NCBI GenBank assembly: GCA_035610365.1
Contig: CM069438.1
Coordinates: forward strand, 46,062,837-46,126,836
Direction: 5' to 3'
Origin: Aquatica leii
Lineage: Eukaryota > Arthropoda > Insecta > Coleoptera > Lampyridae
DNA length: 64,000 nucleotides
Shown: positions 35,225 through 49,800 of the stretch, piece after piece
Layout of the letters: each line of letters opens with the position of its first letter
Position numbering within the stretch: position 1 is the first letter of the stretch
Program-made: the position numbers and the translations under genes
The notes under the pieces: generated by a model
The model's database searches: none
What the model saw: only the letters and a program-made list of their open reading frames with translations
What the model was told of the DNA's origin: nothing

Positions 35225-36220
35225 CTGATCCATAAACGAACTTAGGAGATTGGAATGTTACGTTTTTTGATGAAAAAGGTTTACTAATGGAGTTTTTGAC
35301 TAGAGTGGACGAGTTGTGTTTGCTCGTGGTGTTTCACAGCATTAACTTTTCCTTGCAGCCTTAGAAGTGCTATCTGGTAAAGTTCTTCTTGCTTTTGAAC
35401 ACGAAACAGAACCAAAGTTCTTTACGTTTTTGGAAGGATGTTGCTGCTCCGTTGAATTCAGAATTTCTTCTTGTAGATTATGACGATTGCTTAATAAAAA
35501 CAATTCGTAAGCGTACGATGGGAACTAACGAATATATCTAGATGTACTACAATTTTTCCATTCTGGGTAATTTTTGTGTTGTCGTCACCACACAAGCTGA
35601 GCTTTTGTCACGCGTCGCAGTGAACATCTTCAGAGGCCGGCACAAAGTTTTGCGTTAACTTGTAATTCCAATCCTTTTGTTTGTTGTTCTAAAGGTACTA
35701 AACATTTCCGTTCGGTTTCTTTTTTTCTGTTTTTTTGACTAGTTTGTTTTCGTTTTCAAGGATTCCCGCTCTTACTAAAGACCAATGGTATAACTACTTA
35801 GTGGACAAAGTATTAATTCGTCGATTTTCTCATTGGTTATTGGTCTACAGTTTCTTGTGATAATAATCTGCTGTAGAAGCTAGTAGTAAATCTATTATTC
35901 ACAACCATCACGTCCATTCTATTTCTTGACCAGAAGTCGTAGTGTTGCCAAGAGGTTACTTTTTTGACGTCATTTTTATTGGTCTCAATCAAGACCCAAA
36001 GTGGCGGAGTACGTTTGCTACTGTCTAGTTTGTGGGTCACAGAAAGCGCTTGGTTTCGATCAAAGGTGCAATCGTGTTACTGCTCGTTCTACATCGCTTA
36101 TCTTTTTTGGCTTAGCTCGACGGACTTCTGCAAATATTTCTAAAGTTTGTTTTGATATTTTTGGTTGTGCTTTGTTGTCTTCTTCTTTTGATCGTGCTCT
36201 TCCCTTTCATCGGCGTCGTA
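35225..36220 (+). pseudogene. Gag-like region of element E, degraded
   Basis: Between about 35245 and 35650 the plus-strand translation gives a pattern like the retrotransposon gag (capsid) domain: WNVTFFDEKGLL, FLTRVDELC, then WKDVAAPLNSEFLLVDYDD, LIKTIRKRTMGTNEYI and finally ELLSRVAVNIFRGRH. The order and spacing match a gag capsid core. A cysteine-rich stretch near 36010 (CYCLVCGSQKALGF) may be what is left of a zinc knuckle, but that is weak. It is a broken fossil. No protease or polymerase follows. Confidence 0.5.
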
Positions 36221-36229
36221 ATTAATAGT

Positions 36230-39200
36230 TTATTTTCAACAATCGGATTCAAATTTTTGGCTATCCTTTTGGTTATCGTCTTTAGGTTTTGTGATTTGGC
36301 TCTTTGACTATGTTGGCGGTATTTTGTTGGTTATAGCTGGAATGTTACCTAATTGTTTTCTTGCATTTTGCTGTACTGAATTTCTTATTTTGCTTAATGT
36401 TTTAGTAAATTCTGTTTTTCTTAACCATCTTACTTTGGAACATATTGTTTTTCTATTTGTATCTAGTTGCATCCGCTTAGTCGGCCATTTTAAGATTGTA
36501 AGTCACTAGTAGGATTTTAGTTTAGTTTTTTGTTGGTTTTTTATTCTGTTTGTCCGCATTTAAGTCTTGTAGTAAATTATATGATTTAGAACAGCACTTG
36601 GTACGCTTTTGTTCTATGACTAACTGATAACTTTTCTCTTTCTTTTCTTTTTCTTTTTTTATATATGTAGAGCGGTTGGTTGGACACCGTAAAGTAGTTT
36701 CTCTTTTTGTTCTTCTACGAGGAGAAGCATCAAGCTTTATCTTTCTTCATCTTTCCCTATCTTTATCTTTCCTATTTTTCATTTCTTTCTTCTTGAATCT
36801 AACAATTTTTTATTTTCCTTCTTTTCTTTAGATTTTTTTATAGTTCGCTTTATGGGCGTTTTGTTAGGTATTAAAGTGTTGGTCATCCCTTTCGTTTTTT
36901 CTACTAAGAGAAGAACGAAACAGACATATCTACGTCTTTTCTTATCATTTACCGTTTGTCTCTTTTCTTTCTGTTTTGTTTTACTTACTTTTTATTTTGT
37001 TTGCTTTTTAAGATTTGTCTTTAGCACAACTTTTTGTTTTCTTCTTTAATGTTCACTGCAACAAAGTTTCTTTTCAACGTTATTTTTTGTACTCTATGTA
37101 CTTCCGTCGGCATTTATGATGGTGTCAGTCACTGTTAGAAGATTTTTTTCTTTGGGTTTTTATTACTTTTGGAGTATTTTACTCCGTTTTTTAGCATTTA
37201 CGTTCCAAGGTGACAATCCAACATGGCAAGCTCTGACAGACAATGTTCGATTAGCCAGGGACGGTATTTGTTGTTTATTTTCATTTTTTATTCTGGGTTT
37301 GTATTTGTTACCATTTGGACTTTACTTCAATTGGTACACTTTTGGCACAACAACATTAGTTTTTCTTTTGGCTTGGTTTTTCAAAATCTGCATATCTCTA
37401 GGAAAATCTGTTTTTTTTTACTTCTTGAGCTTAGTATGGGAGACGTATATTTTGGGTGGAATTTGAGTCGGTGGGCTGGGGTCTTCTGATATTTTAGGGC
37501 GTTGTTTTTGGCCGTAGTTTCCTTTATATTTCTGCTTTTTCACTTGATTTGCTTAGGTTTGTTTTTTAGTGAGGTCTATAGAAAAAAATGTTTTTTTGCT
37601 TTTATAGCGTAACGACTGATGTCGATTGTCAACGATTACTTTTACTGTTACTTGGTTTCTGTTAGTCAGAGTTCTTAGTTATTTAAAACATCATTTTGTT
37701 TTATACAATGTTTGAACACATTTGATTGGTAATACTTAACGAACTTTCATTTACGTTTCTTCTTGAGTTCGGTGTTATTGTATTTGGGTTGATTTTGGAT
37801 TTTAAAGCTCTTTCCTTAGCGTAAGCTTAAATCTCTATTTTTAATTTTAGCTAGTGTCTATTTCCCAGGTTTTTAGGTTGATGGGTGAGAATTTGTTATG
37901 TTAAAAGTGCTTCGGTGTGATTTTCGTACTTTATAGGTTTCGTCCCAAAACGCCCACTTTTTGTTACATTCGGAGTATCAGCTGTCAGTTATAATTTTGA
38001 CATTTGCATATTAATAAAAAGTATATTTCTGTTTTGGCTGCAGAAAGCGCTAGCGTCTAGTTAGGCCTTCATTTTTAATTAATTGTTTTCATTCACATTA
38101 TTAATGGGTGCATCGATTTTACTGCATTTGTGGTATTTGTGGTAGTCTTCCTAAGGCAAGAATTAATTTATGTTTTTACGACGCAATTTAACTTTATCGT
38201 ATTATTCTTAGCCATTTGTCTGGGTTTATTGGAAAATGTGCATGTTGAATCGATAATTTAGAATTAAGTACGATTGGTTACTTACACCAATCGCCATGCA
38301 TAATTTGAGGTCAAGGACTTTTTTATAGTAAATTTTGTCCTCTATAAAATGTATATGTGCAACTTCCTTGCAACGTTTTATAATAGTTTATTTGTTACTC
38401 TCATTGGGTTTAATTTATTTAGCCTGATGCTATAACACTTCCGTTATACTTAGCAACCAATAGCTATCAGATTTTAATGGTCGAAGATAACGATCGACAT
38501 AACAATCATTGGTAAAACAAGTTTGCTGTATCGGTATTTTAATTATATCGATATGTCGCCCACTATCTTGCAATCCTTATTTTGGAAAAAAATATCGCCT
38601 TTAAAAAACAAAGAGTGCTATACGACCGCCGAACGTACTAGAGTGAATAGGATATAGATCACGCGCCGTGCCGTCGTAAAACATCCGTCCGGTAGATTTT
38701 GAAATAGATGAAATCCAGATTAAAACTACCTGGTATGAAATAAAATTTAAATGTTTGCTACGATCTTTATTAAGTGACGCACATCATCCCTCGATAGCCA
38801 CAATTTTCTATTGAATAATGGCTTTAATTAATACCTAAAAGTATAAGCATCTTGTATTAATACAGAATAAACTAAGTTGCAAAACACACCGTTACAAAAC
38901 TCACATCTTTTTTATACATTTGGTTACGTAGTCACCGTTTTCGCGTAAAATGCTTTTTTGCTTATGTGCAAGAATACGTTTCTAACCTTACTTTCTTAAA
39001 TACACGGTTAAACTAAAAAGACTCTTTTTCTGATTGCATTTTCCAGTTCTTCGTTTAATCCAATGCGCAAAACATCTCCCAAATTCATTTTTTCATACAA
39101 AAAAAGCTCTCAAGCCTATACATCATAATCGTTATGTTTATAACGGCTACCAAAACGCCGCCGTTATATCATAATCGTAATGGTTTAAAATACCCAGAGT

Positions 39201-39756
39201 GGATAACAAGAGTCGATATGAGTAGAAACGTTATAAGTTATACAGCTCGGCTATGGATGCACATTTCCAAATATAATACTCCACTTTGCAACTTTTACAT
39301 CTGAAAGGATGTGGCAACGTAGCTCAAATCGTGTTATAATCTTAGAAGTTGTAGAACTGTGAACCGCCATAAAACTCGGGTAAAATCCAGTAATTATTTA
39401 GTTTTGTTGTTTTTTTAAAAGTGCGCATCATCTAACTAGAGTGTGGGGAAGCAATTGTCAGGAATCCCGCAATATAAATTGTTTACTTAACTTATTTAAT
39501 CGAAGCGTATTCAATCAAAGTCTGACTACATTTCTGAAAGTTTCACCTTTTTTTTATTCTTTTATTGTTTATGTATGCATTCTTATTTTTGAAAATTGTA
39601 ATAAACCTTGTTCATTATATTACGTTTATTGTATTTGTTTTCAACACCTTCCGATAATTGCAAGATTTGCGATATCTGTGAATTTTGATTGCAAAAATCA
39701 CTGTACTTTGCATCGATTTATGTTTTTATTCTTTGCTTAACGATTAAGTTTAGTTT
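36230..39756 (+). other. Interior of element E, T-rich, no pol recognised
   Basis: The plus strand is strongly T-rich from about 35 to 38 kb, with long pyrimidine tracts near 36630 and 36750. I looked for RT, RNase H and integrase signatures on both strands and found none. Open frames here translate to hydrophobic sequence only because of the T-richness. The part after 38.4 kb has ordinary AT-rich composition and could contain another decayed insertion. Confidence 0.55.
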
Positions 39757-40069
39757 TCTAACACTATAATTACATTCACATAGTATTACCGTTTTTATCT
39801 GTGATATTTATTAACGAATTCTCTATTACTTATAGTTGGAAAAACTTTTTTCTTTCTAGTCTTGCTGAAATAAGTGTATTTGTTGTTATACTTGTGGCTT
39901 GAAACTTTTATTGTTTGGCAGAAATAAACGAGATGTCTAATGAATATTTACTCGTTTTGGCACTCTTTTATTTATAGTAATTAGCACACCGAGTACCATC
40001 TGCGAATATGTCTTCTAAATGTTGAGTTACCAGCCTGTTTTTATGTTTTATGTCACATCTTACGATCCA
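39757..40069 (+). repeat. 3' LTR of element E
   Basis: It starts TCTAACACTATAATTAC and aligns with 34543-34856. It has clearly diverged from the 5' LTR, and its end near 40069 is set by alignment. Confidence 0.6.
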
Positions 40070-43000
40070 AACAAAATCATATGCAACATATTGAATAATT
40101 ATCGTTTTTGTAATTATTCGAAGATGTGAGGTTCAGACTAACATCTAACACACATAAGTCGTAATCGAATATTAGATTTCAAAAATCAAAGTCAAAAAAA
40201 CGTAATTATAGGTATCCAAAACAAACTTCAGTAACAAAAAGTTAAATTACACATACAAAAATAAGCATCGTAAGCAATTCTAATGTTTACATCATCCGTA
40301 AAACAATTACCGCTACCTATTACAGGCAATTCCGTAATGACAACGAATGCATATTTAAAACACAACAAAAACAAACTGACGGCACAACAACAAAAGCAGT
40401 ACGCAAAAACGCATGTGCATTGCGTAATTGCGTTGCGTGTAATGATTTGCACACACAGTGAATAAAAAAATTTAATTAAAATACATTGTTCTTTAAGTTT
40501 TTGTTGTTTCTATTACTTTATTATATATGTTTTATAGTTTTCTTCTACTTTTACCTAAATAAATAAAAAAATTCAAAAAAAAAAAACAAATTAACCACAC
40601 ATAAATACACCGACGTTTTAACCTTTCGTAATTGGTTTTTCTTTGCGTTTATTAAACAAAAAACACATGCTAGTCCCTATTCATAAAAAAGTGTCTAGAT
40701 AATAAAAGTTTAGTTTGTAATCAAATTTCTCCTTTGTGGTGTGTTTTTCAATCTGTTGCTACTTTAAAATAAAAACACATAAAAACAGTGCGCCATGACA
40801 TATTTAATTTTGCGTAAACTTTTTCTAGACAGTTCTTATATAATACACAAATAAAATGCTTTTTAAATCTTTTTATTGTGAATTACTGGTAGAGTGGTGT
40901 AAAAACACATTATTTGTAATAATCCGGATTACGTTTTCAGTAATATTTAAATTAATAATCCGAAAGCGTGTTGAGTAAACATTAATGTTGTAGTAATGAA
41001 GGCCGGTAACGTTAGTAATGAGCAACTTGTTGCTAAAACGCAATTCTAAAATAATCTTCTAAAAAAGAAATGTCAAGAGAAAAGAAAACGAATGTAAATC
41101 GATGGGAAAGATTTCAATATAAGGCGTATTTATTTCCTAATTGCGAACTTAAATTTGAAGTAGTAGAAAACGAAAAAGTTTGTCTTTCACATAAACTGTC
41201 AACCTTTGTCAGTAACAATTCAAGTGTGTAACATAAAAGTTTTTTAGATTAAGGTCACATTTCCTTGTTGTCGACCCTTTGAGACTTAGTTTCGAGAAAT
41301 GCGTACGTGTGGTCATTGCAATCAAATCCAATTTATTCGGTAATGAATTGGCGAGGTGGTGGGTTAGATATGTTAACAGCGGGGTGTAACAATATGTCAA
41401 CCGGTAAAATGAACGTTGCTATTACTAACCGGGTCAGCGAACATTTCCAACCGGACATTTGTCTATTTCAGACCCCACTACCACAACTAGACGGCTGCTG
41501 TGATTTTTAGCGGTGTTAAATTGTCCGCAACCGGCAATATACAATCACTGCGAGCCCATGAACGTGTTCTAGGCGCCTGTAAAACGTCAGTCAGTTGCTG
41601 AAAGGTCGATCGTAAGATTTTAGGGGATGGAAAACTAAAAAAGAAATACTGCCATGCTTTCAGGTTTTAGTTATTGCCGTATTGGATTCGGTTTTACCCT
41701 TGGTATTCTCGTTATCCTAAAGGATTTTCGCGGATACGTCGGTACGTCAACGTCAACTTTATTTAAATTTGTGCACGAACACAAAACAAATTAATTATAA
41801 AAGTTCGAATACGTTTTATATCCTCTCCGTTAAAATTGTTAGTGAATTGTTTTCACTTTGAAACGTAGTTTATTTTTTATATTCAAATTTAATCTTTTTT
41901 AAATTGTTTTTCTCCATATTTAATTATTTTCTCTTCACTTTCTAACAACGTACACTTCCGGTACAATTTTTTTAACGTTGTTATGCTTTTATATATTATT
42001 TGTAAAACAATGTGAATTTTTTTGGTCTGCAGTGCACAAAACTATCTAAGAATTCCTAGTCACCAATTTTTAAAATAATAATTTGTTATTGCGAGTTTTT
42101 TTTAAAATTAATTTTTGCAGTATTTTAAAGTGACATTGGAAGATGGTTGGTTGCCTATATACAACATATCTAATGAAAACAAAAACTGTGTAATAAGTAG
42201 CGAGCTAGACAGTAAAATACGATGTGAATTTATTAGATGTTAGAACTTTTGTTAATTAAATAAAAACGAGATTAACAAACAATACAAATAATTAAATTTT
42301 ATTCAAAAACATAGTAAACTAGTGCAACTATTCATAATCGTAATAATGTAGTTTTTTTCAAAATTTTTTCCAATTGTTAAATTAAATCTAACGTTTGCCC
42401 GAGACCACTATATTACAATAAAATTGTAATTTTAAATGAATCTTGTTTAGTTACATAGATTACCACCAGATTAATCTTAATTGTAGCTTTAATTATTTTA
42501 ACGTCGTCATTTCATTATATATGGCACTTAAAACGCTTATAAAATCTTTATTTCAAAAAGCTCAATTAAACTATTTGAATATGTTATTTTTAAATAAAAT
42601 AAATAAGAAAGAATATTCATTACATTTTTTAAGTAATTCCTTAATTTTCTGTTACGTGTTCTCCTTTTTGTGGGCGATACTAGGTCTAATTCGCGTTGAG
42701 TTCGATACCAATAAATATAAATAAAATTGTTAATTTATAATGACGTCATATCCGTTAAAAAACTAATAGAAAAATCTTGTCGGATAAACAAGATAGCAAT
42801 TTTAACCAGCAGCATAAAAAAGTCCACAACGATACACAAATACAAATCAAAATCAGTCAATTAACAAGAAAAAGAAAAAAGCTTTAATGTTAATTTATGT
42901 ACGCCAACAAGTTATCATAGGTCAGTTCTATAAATATTACAAGTACGCAATACAAGCAACACATTGTACCGTGATGCAACTTTAGAGAAACTACTAACCA

Positions 43001-43190
43001 ATAATTACCAAGTTTGCTAAATAAAAAACGTACTTAAATAAGTAGGTTAATTAATATATTTTCAAAAACTGTAAGAAAATGTAACAAACGAATATTACAA
43101 TGAATAATTTCAAACAATTGTGCTTATCATAGTGTTGCATCAATAAATCGTTTAGGTAAAAGTAAAACTAAAAGGTTACAATACAAAGAT
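40070..43190. other. Spacer with a GC-richer patch, no gene seen
   Basis: Mostly AT-rich with no convincing gene. The stretch 41210-41640 is less AT-rich than its surroundings and has four AACCGG hexamers at 41399, 41427, 41449 and 41529. No matching coding region or repeat was found. Confidence 0.5.
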
Positions 43191-43199
43191 AGTAAAGAT

Positions 43200-43620
43200 A
43201 GTAAAAAAACAATAAAAATATGAAGATATTTAGAAAAGCTACTAAAAATGGGAGATCAATGATATACCAACTAAAAGACTCAAGGGGGCAACATCAATAA
43301 CGAGGAATTGTATACTATAGAAAAAAAACCAGAACCATCAAGTATTACATCTGAAGATATTATAAATTATAAAAAAAACTTGAAATTACAAAAAAAAAAA
43401 TTAGCGTTATCTCAGATGAAGAATGGTAGAGTTCCGGGTGAAGTCGGCGTAACGACCGAAATGATAATAATAAGGCGAAGCACTACAATACAATCTATAA
43501 AAATACTCTTCAATAAATGTCTTATGATCAGGAGTGGACTATTAGAAGTTGCGGAAAGAAAAAAGAAGAAAACTGTTCAGTACCCCACAATTTATTTCTT
43601 TGTATGGGGTTACCCAGTAA
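43200..43620 (+). mobile_element. LINE reverse transcriptase fragment
   Basis: The plus-strand frame contains ALSQMKNGRVPGEVGVTTEM followed by SIKILFNKCL, the conserved block that opens the RT of many APE-type LINEs (family pattern MKNGKAPGxDGITAEM). The similarity fades after about 43560. No endonuclease, later RT motifs or tail remain. It is a small, old fragment beside the satellite array. It cannot be tied to the LINE at 22-24 kb because the two cover different parts of RT. Confidence 0.65.
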
Positions 43621-43849
43621 CGTCGTATCGGAAGCAGACATCAAGTAAGGGAAGTAATACTACAATTCATAGAATAGATACGCTCATACACGGCAGCCAA
43701 AGATTACTTAAAAACGGGCCACCGCACGTAGTATTAACGTGCTCAGTATAGATATTGAAGATGTCTAATAAAATGTGATCAAATGTGCTACTATTAGTAG
43801 AAAATAATTACTTTCATAACTAGAAACAAAATCTAATTTTATTCTGGCA

Positions 43850-46800
43850 AGGTTTCCCAAAGTTATATCAATTTCTACAACTTCACATGGCATCTTTACA
43901 TAAAAAAAACATTAAAATTAGATAACAGATCCCCTAAGCAGTTTTTTTTTTAATTAAACAATCATTTATTTCTCGTTGTGTTGATTTACTATCAATTTCG
44001 TACGATTTTTTTAATTTTTTCTAAAAGTAGTCCATTTTAATAAAATTTTCGTAATTGTATGGTACTTTGCAGACATTTTTATATAAAAAAAACGTTAAAA
44101 TTAGATAACAGGTTCCGCTCACTAGTTTTTTAAATTGAACAATCATTTAGTTCTCGTTGTGTTGATTTACTATCGATTCTAAATTTTTTTCTAAGATATC
44201 TCACTTTATTAGAATTTTTAAAATTGCATGGTATTCTACAGACATTTTTACATAACGTTAAAATAGATAACAAACTTCACTTACAATTTTTTTAATTAAA
44301 CAATCATTTAGTTCTCGTTGTGTTGATTTCCTATCGATGTTGTACGGTTTTCTCAATTTTTTCTAAAAATATCGCATTTTATGAAAATCTTTATAATTGC
44401 ATGAAATTCTACATACCTACACTTTTACAAGAAAAACGTTAAAGTTAGATAAAACTTTTCTTTTATTAGTTTTTTTTAAATTAAATAATCATTTAGTTTT
44501 CGTTGTGTTGATTTACTATCGATTTCGTAAAATTTTTTTAATTTTTTTTTAAAATATACCACTTTATTAGAATTTTCAAAATTGCATGGTATTTTACAGA
44601 CATTTTTACATTAAAAAACATTAAAATTAGTAAACAAACTACACTTACTATTTTTTCTAAGTTGAATAATCATTTCGTTCTCGTTGTGTTGATTGACTAT
44701 CAATTTCGTACGGTTTTCTCAATTTTTTCTAAAAATATCGCATTTTTTTTAATTTTTTTATAATTGCATGGTATTTTACAGATATTTTTACATAAAAAAA
44801 ACGTTAGAATTAGATAACAAACTTTTCTTATTAGTTTTTATTAAATTATACAACTAATTACTTTTCATTATGTTGATTTGCTATCGATTTGGTACGGTTT
44901 TCTCAAATTTTTCTAAATATATCTCATTTTATCAAAATTTTTATAATTGCATGGTATTCTACAGAGATTTTTAGATGAGAAAGACGTTAGAATTAGATAA
45001 CAAACTTGGTTTACTATTTTTTTTAAATTAACCCATCAATTAGTACTCATTGTGTTGATTTACTATCGATTTGGTACGGTTTTCTCAATTTTTTCTAAAA
45101 AAAACCCACTTTATAATAGTTTTTATAATTGCATTGAATTCTACAGACATTGCTACATACAAAAATGTTAAAATTAGACAACAGATCCCCTTATTAGTTT
45201 TTTTTAAAATTAAATAATCGATTAGTTCTCGTTGTGTTGATTTACTATCGATTTGGTATCATTTTCTCAATTTTTCTAAAAATATCCTACTTTATTAGAA
45301 TTTTTATTATTTTACAGACAATTTTACATTAAAAAAACGTTAAAATTAGATAACAAACTTTTTTAACTAGTTTTTTTTTTAAATTAAACAATCAATTAGT
45401 TCTTATTGTCTTGATTTACTATCGATTTGATACGGTTTTCTCAATTTTTTCTAAAAATATATCATTTTATAAAGTTTTTTTATAATTGCATCATATTCTA
45501 CAGACATTTTTACTTAAAAAAACGTTAACATTAGATAATAGACTCCCCTTGCTAGTTTTTTTAAATTAAACAATTATTTACTTTTTGTTGTGTTGATTTA
45601 CTATCGATTTCGTACGGTTTTCTCAATTTTTTCTAAAAATATCGCATTTTATAAAAATTTTTATAATTGTATGGTATTCCACAAACATTTGTACATAAAA
45701 AAACGTTATAATTAGATAACAAATCCCTTTACTAGTTTTTTTCTAAATTAAATAATCATGTAGTTCTCGTTGTGTTGATTTACTATCGATTTGGTACCAT
45801 TTTCTCAATTTTTCTAAAAATATCCTACTTTATTAGAATTTTTATTATTCTTCAGACAATTTTACATAAAAAAAACGTTAAAATTAGATAACAAACTTTT
45901 CTTACTAGTTTTTTTTAAATTAAACAATCAATTAGTTCTCATTGTGTTGATTTACTATCGATTTGGTACGGTTTTCTCAATTTTTTCTAAAAACATCTCA
46001 TTTTATAAAGTTTTTTATAATTGCATCATATTCTACAGACATTTTTACGTAAAAAAATGTTAAAATAGATAACAAACTTCATTTACTATTTTTTTTAAAT
46101 TAAACAATCATTTAGTTCTCGTTGTGTTGATTTACTATCGATGTTGTACGGTTTTCTCAATTTTTTCTAAAAATATTGCATTTTATAAAAACCTTTATAA
46201 TTGCATGGAATTCTACATACATTTTTACAAAAAAAAACATTAAAGTTAGATAAAACACTTCCTTTATTAGTTTTTTTAAAATTAAATAATCATTTAGTTT
46301 TCGTTGTGTTGATTTACTATCGATTTCGTACGATTTTTTCAATTTTTTTTTAAAATATCCCACTTTATTAGAATTTTCAAAATTGCATGGTATTTTACAG
46401 ACATTTTTATATAAAAAAACATTAAAATTAGTAAACAAACTACACTTACTATTTTTTTTTAAGTTAAATAATCATTTAGTTCTCATTGTGTTGATTGACT
46501 ATCGATTTCGTACGGTTTTCTCAATTTTTCTAAAAATATCGCATTTTATAAATTTTTTTATAATTGCATGGTATTTTACAGATAATTTTACATAAAAAAA
46601 ACGTTAGAATTAGATAACAAACTTTTCTTATTAGTTTTTATTAGATTATACAACTAATTACTTCTCATTATGTTGATTTATTATCGATTTCGTACGGTTT
46701 TTTCAATTTTTTCTAAAAATATCGCATTTTATAAAATGTTTTATAATTGCATGGTATTCTACAGACATTTTTACATAAAAAAACGTTAAAGTTTGATAAC

Positions 46801-49800
46801 AAACTTCACTTACTATTGTTTTTAAATTAAACAATCATTTAGTTTTGTTGTGTTGATTTACTATCGATTCGGTACGGTTTTCTAAATTTTTTCCTAAAAA
46901 TGTCTTATTTTAAAAAAATCTTTATAATTGCATCGTATTCTACAGACATTTTTACATAGAAAACGTTAAAATTAGATAACAGACTCCCCTTACCATTTTT
47001 TTTTTAAATTAAGTAATCATATAGTTGTGTTGATTTACTATCGATTTCGTAACATTTTCTCAATTTTTTCTGAAAATATTTCAATTTATAAAAATTTTTA
47101 TAATGCATGGTATTCTATAGTCACTTTTACATAAAAAAATGTTAAAATTAGATAACAAACTTCCCTTACTATTTTTTTTAAAATTAAACAATCATTCAAT
47201 TCTCGTGTTGATTTACCATCGATTTCGTACGGTTTTCTCAATTTTTCTAAAAATATCCTACTTTATTAGAATTTTTATAATTCTACAGACAATTTTACAT
47301 TAGAAAACGTTAAAATTAGATAACAAACTTTTCTTATAATTTTTTTTTAAATTAAACAATCAATTAGTTCTGATTGCGTTGATTTACTATTGATTTGGTA
47401 CGGTTTTCTCAATTTTTTCTAAAAATAACTCATTTTATAAAATTTTTTATAATTACATCGTATTCTACAAACACTTTTACTTAAAAAAACGCTAAAATTA
47501 GATAATAGACTTCTTTTACCAGTTTTTTTAAATTAAACAATCATTTACTTTTTGTTGTGTTGATTTGCTATAGATTTGGTACGACTTTTTCAATTTGTTA
47601 TAAAAATATCTTACTTTATTAGAATTTTCATAATTGCATTGTATTCTACAAACATTTTTAACATAAAGAAAACGTTAAAACTAGATAACAAATTCTCCTA
47701 ACTAGTTTTTTTAATTAAACAATTCTTTATTTTTGGTTGTGTTGATTTACTATCGATTTCGTACGATTTTCTTAATTTTTTCTAAAAGTATCCCACTTTA
47801 TAAGAATTTTTATAATTGCAATGTATTCTACAGACATTGTAAAAAATGGTAAAATTAAATAACAGATCCCCTTAGAAGTTTATTTTAAATTAAATCATCA
47901 TTTAGTTCTTGTTTTGTTAATTTACTATCGATTTTGTACCATTTTCTCAATTTTTCTAAAAATGTCCCACTTTATTAGATTTTTTGTAATTGAAAACGTT
48001 AAAATTAGATAACAATTTTTTCTGACTATTTTTTTAAATCAAACAATTATTTAGTTTTCATTGCATTGATTTAATATCGATTTCTTACGAATTTCTCAAC
48101 GTTTTCTAAAAATATTCCACTTTATTAATAAAATTTTTATAATTGCATAGTATTCTACAGACAGTTTTACATAAAAAACATTATAATTAGATAACAAATC
48201 CCTTTACTAGTTTTTTTTTAAATTAAATTATCATTTAGTTCTCGTTGTGTTGATACTATCGGTTTCGTACTATTTTCTCAATTTTTTCTAAAAATATTCC
48301 ACTTTATTAAAATTTTTATAATTGCATAGCATTCTACAGACATCTTTACATGAAAAATGTTAAAATTGGATAAAAGATCCTCTTACTAGCTTTTTTTAAA
48401 TTTAAATAATCATATAGTTCTCGTTGTGTTGATTTACTATATATTTCGTAACATCTTCTCAATTTTTTTTTTAAATATCTCACTTTATTAGAATTTTTAT
48501 ATTGCATGGTATTTTACAGACATTTTTACACAAAAAAAACAATAAAATTAGTAAACAAACTACATTTACTATTTTTTTTTAGTTAAACAATTATTTAGTT
48601 TTTCTTGTGTTGATTTACTATCGATTTTGTACGGTTTTCTCAAATTTTTCTAAATATATCTCATTTATAAAAAAAATTACAATTGCATGGTATTCTACAA
48701 AGAATTTTACATGAAAAAAACGTTAGAATTAGATAAGAAACTTTCCTTACTAGTTTTTTTTTTTATTAAACAATAATTTAGTTCTCGTTGTGTTGATTGA
48801 CCATCGATTTGGTACCATTTTCTCAATTTTTCTAAAAATATCCTACTTTATTAGAATTTTTATAATTCTACAGACAATTTTACATTAGAATACGTTAAAA
48901 TTAGATAACAAACTTTTCTTATAGTTTTTTTTTAAATTAAACTATCAATTAGTTCTGATTGTGTTGATTTACTATTGATTTGGTACGGTTTTCTCAATTT
49001 TTTCTAAAAATAACTCATTTTATAAAATTTTTTATAATTACATCGTATTCTACAGACACTTTTACTTAAAAAAACGCTAAAATTAGATAATTTTTTAAAT
49101 TAAACAATCATTTACTTTTTGTTGTGTTGATTTGCTATAGATTTGGTACGACTTTTTCAATTTGTTATAAAAATGTCCTACTTTATTAGAATTTTCATAA
49201 TTGCATTGTATTCTACAAACATTTTTAACATAAAGAAAACGTTAAAATTAGATAACAGATTCTCTTTACTAGTTTTTTTAATTAAACAATCCTTTATTTT
49301 TGGTTGTGTTGATTTACTATCGATTTCGTACGATTTTCTTAATTTTTTTAAAAAATATCCCACGTTTATAAAAATTTATATATTTGCAATGTATTCTACA
49401 GACCATTCAAAAAAATGTTAAAATTAAATAACAGATCTCTTTACAAGTTTATTTTAAATTAAATAATCATTTAGTTCTTGTTGTGTTGATTTACTATCGA
49501 TTTTGTACCATTTCCTTAATTTTTCTAAAAATGTCCCACTTTATTGGATTTCTTGTAATTGCATTGTAATTTGTCGACATTTTTACATTAAAAAACGTTA
49601 AAATTAGATAATAAATTTCCCTGACTAGTTTTTTAAATCAAACAATCATTTAGTTCTCGTTCCATTGATTTACTATCGATTTCCTACGAATTTCTCAATG
49701 TTTTCTAAAAATATTCTACTTTATTAAAATTTTGATAATTGCATAGGATTCTATAAACATTTTTACATCAAAAATGTTTAAATTAGATAACAGATCCCCT

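Larger units (their letters stand above)
34543..40069 (+). mobile_element. LTR element E with gag-like region, pol not found
   Basis: Two related ~313-bp sequences bracket this ~5.5 kb region. A tRNA-Lys-type primer site follows the left one, and a gag-like coding region lies downstream. No reverse transcriptase, RNase H or integrase motif was found in the remaining 3.5 kb. It is either a large non-autonomous derivative or a very decayed element. The two LTRs differ at many positions, so insertion is old. A clear target duplication was not found. Confidence 0.65.

Noticed and set aside
36852-37489. Hydrophobic membrane-protein-like open frames (65-116 codons) on the plus strand
   Set aside because: The region is T-rich, and T-rich codons encode Phe, Leu, Val and Cys. 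Two overlapping frames look equally hydrophobic, there is no family motif, and they lie inside LTR element E.
40228-40465. Overlapping open frames on both strands near 40.3 kb
   Set aside because: Both are short with no domain. The plus-strand frame is rich in Lys, Gln and Thr from A/C-rich sequence only.
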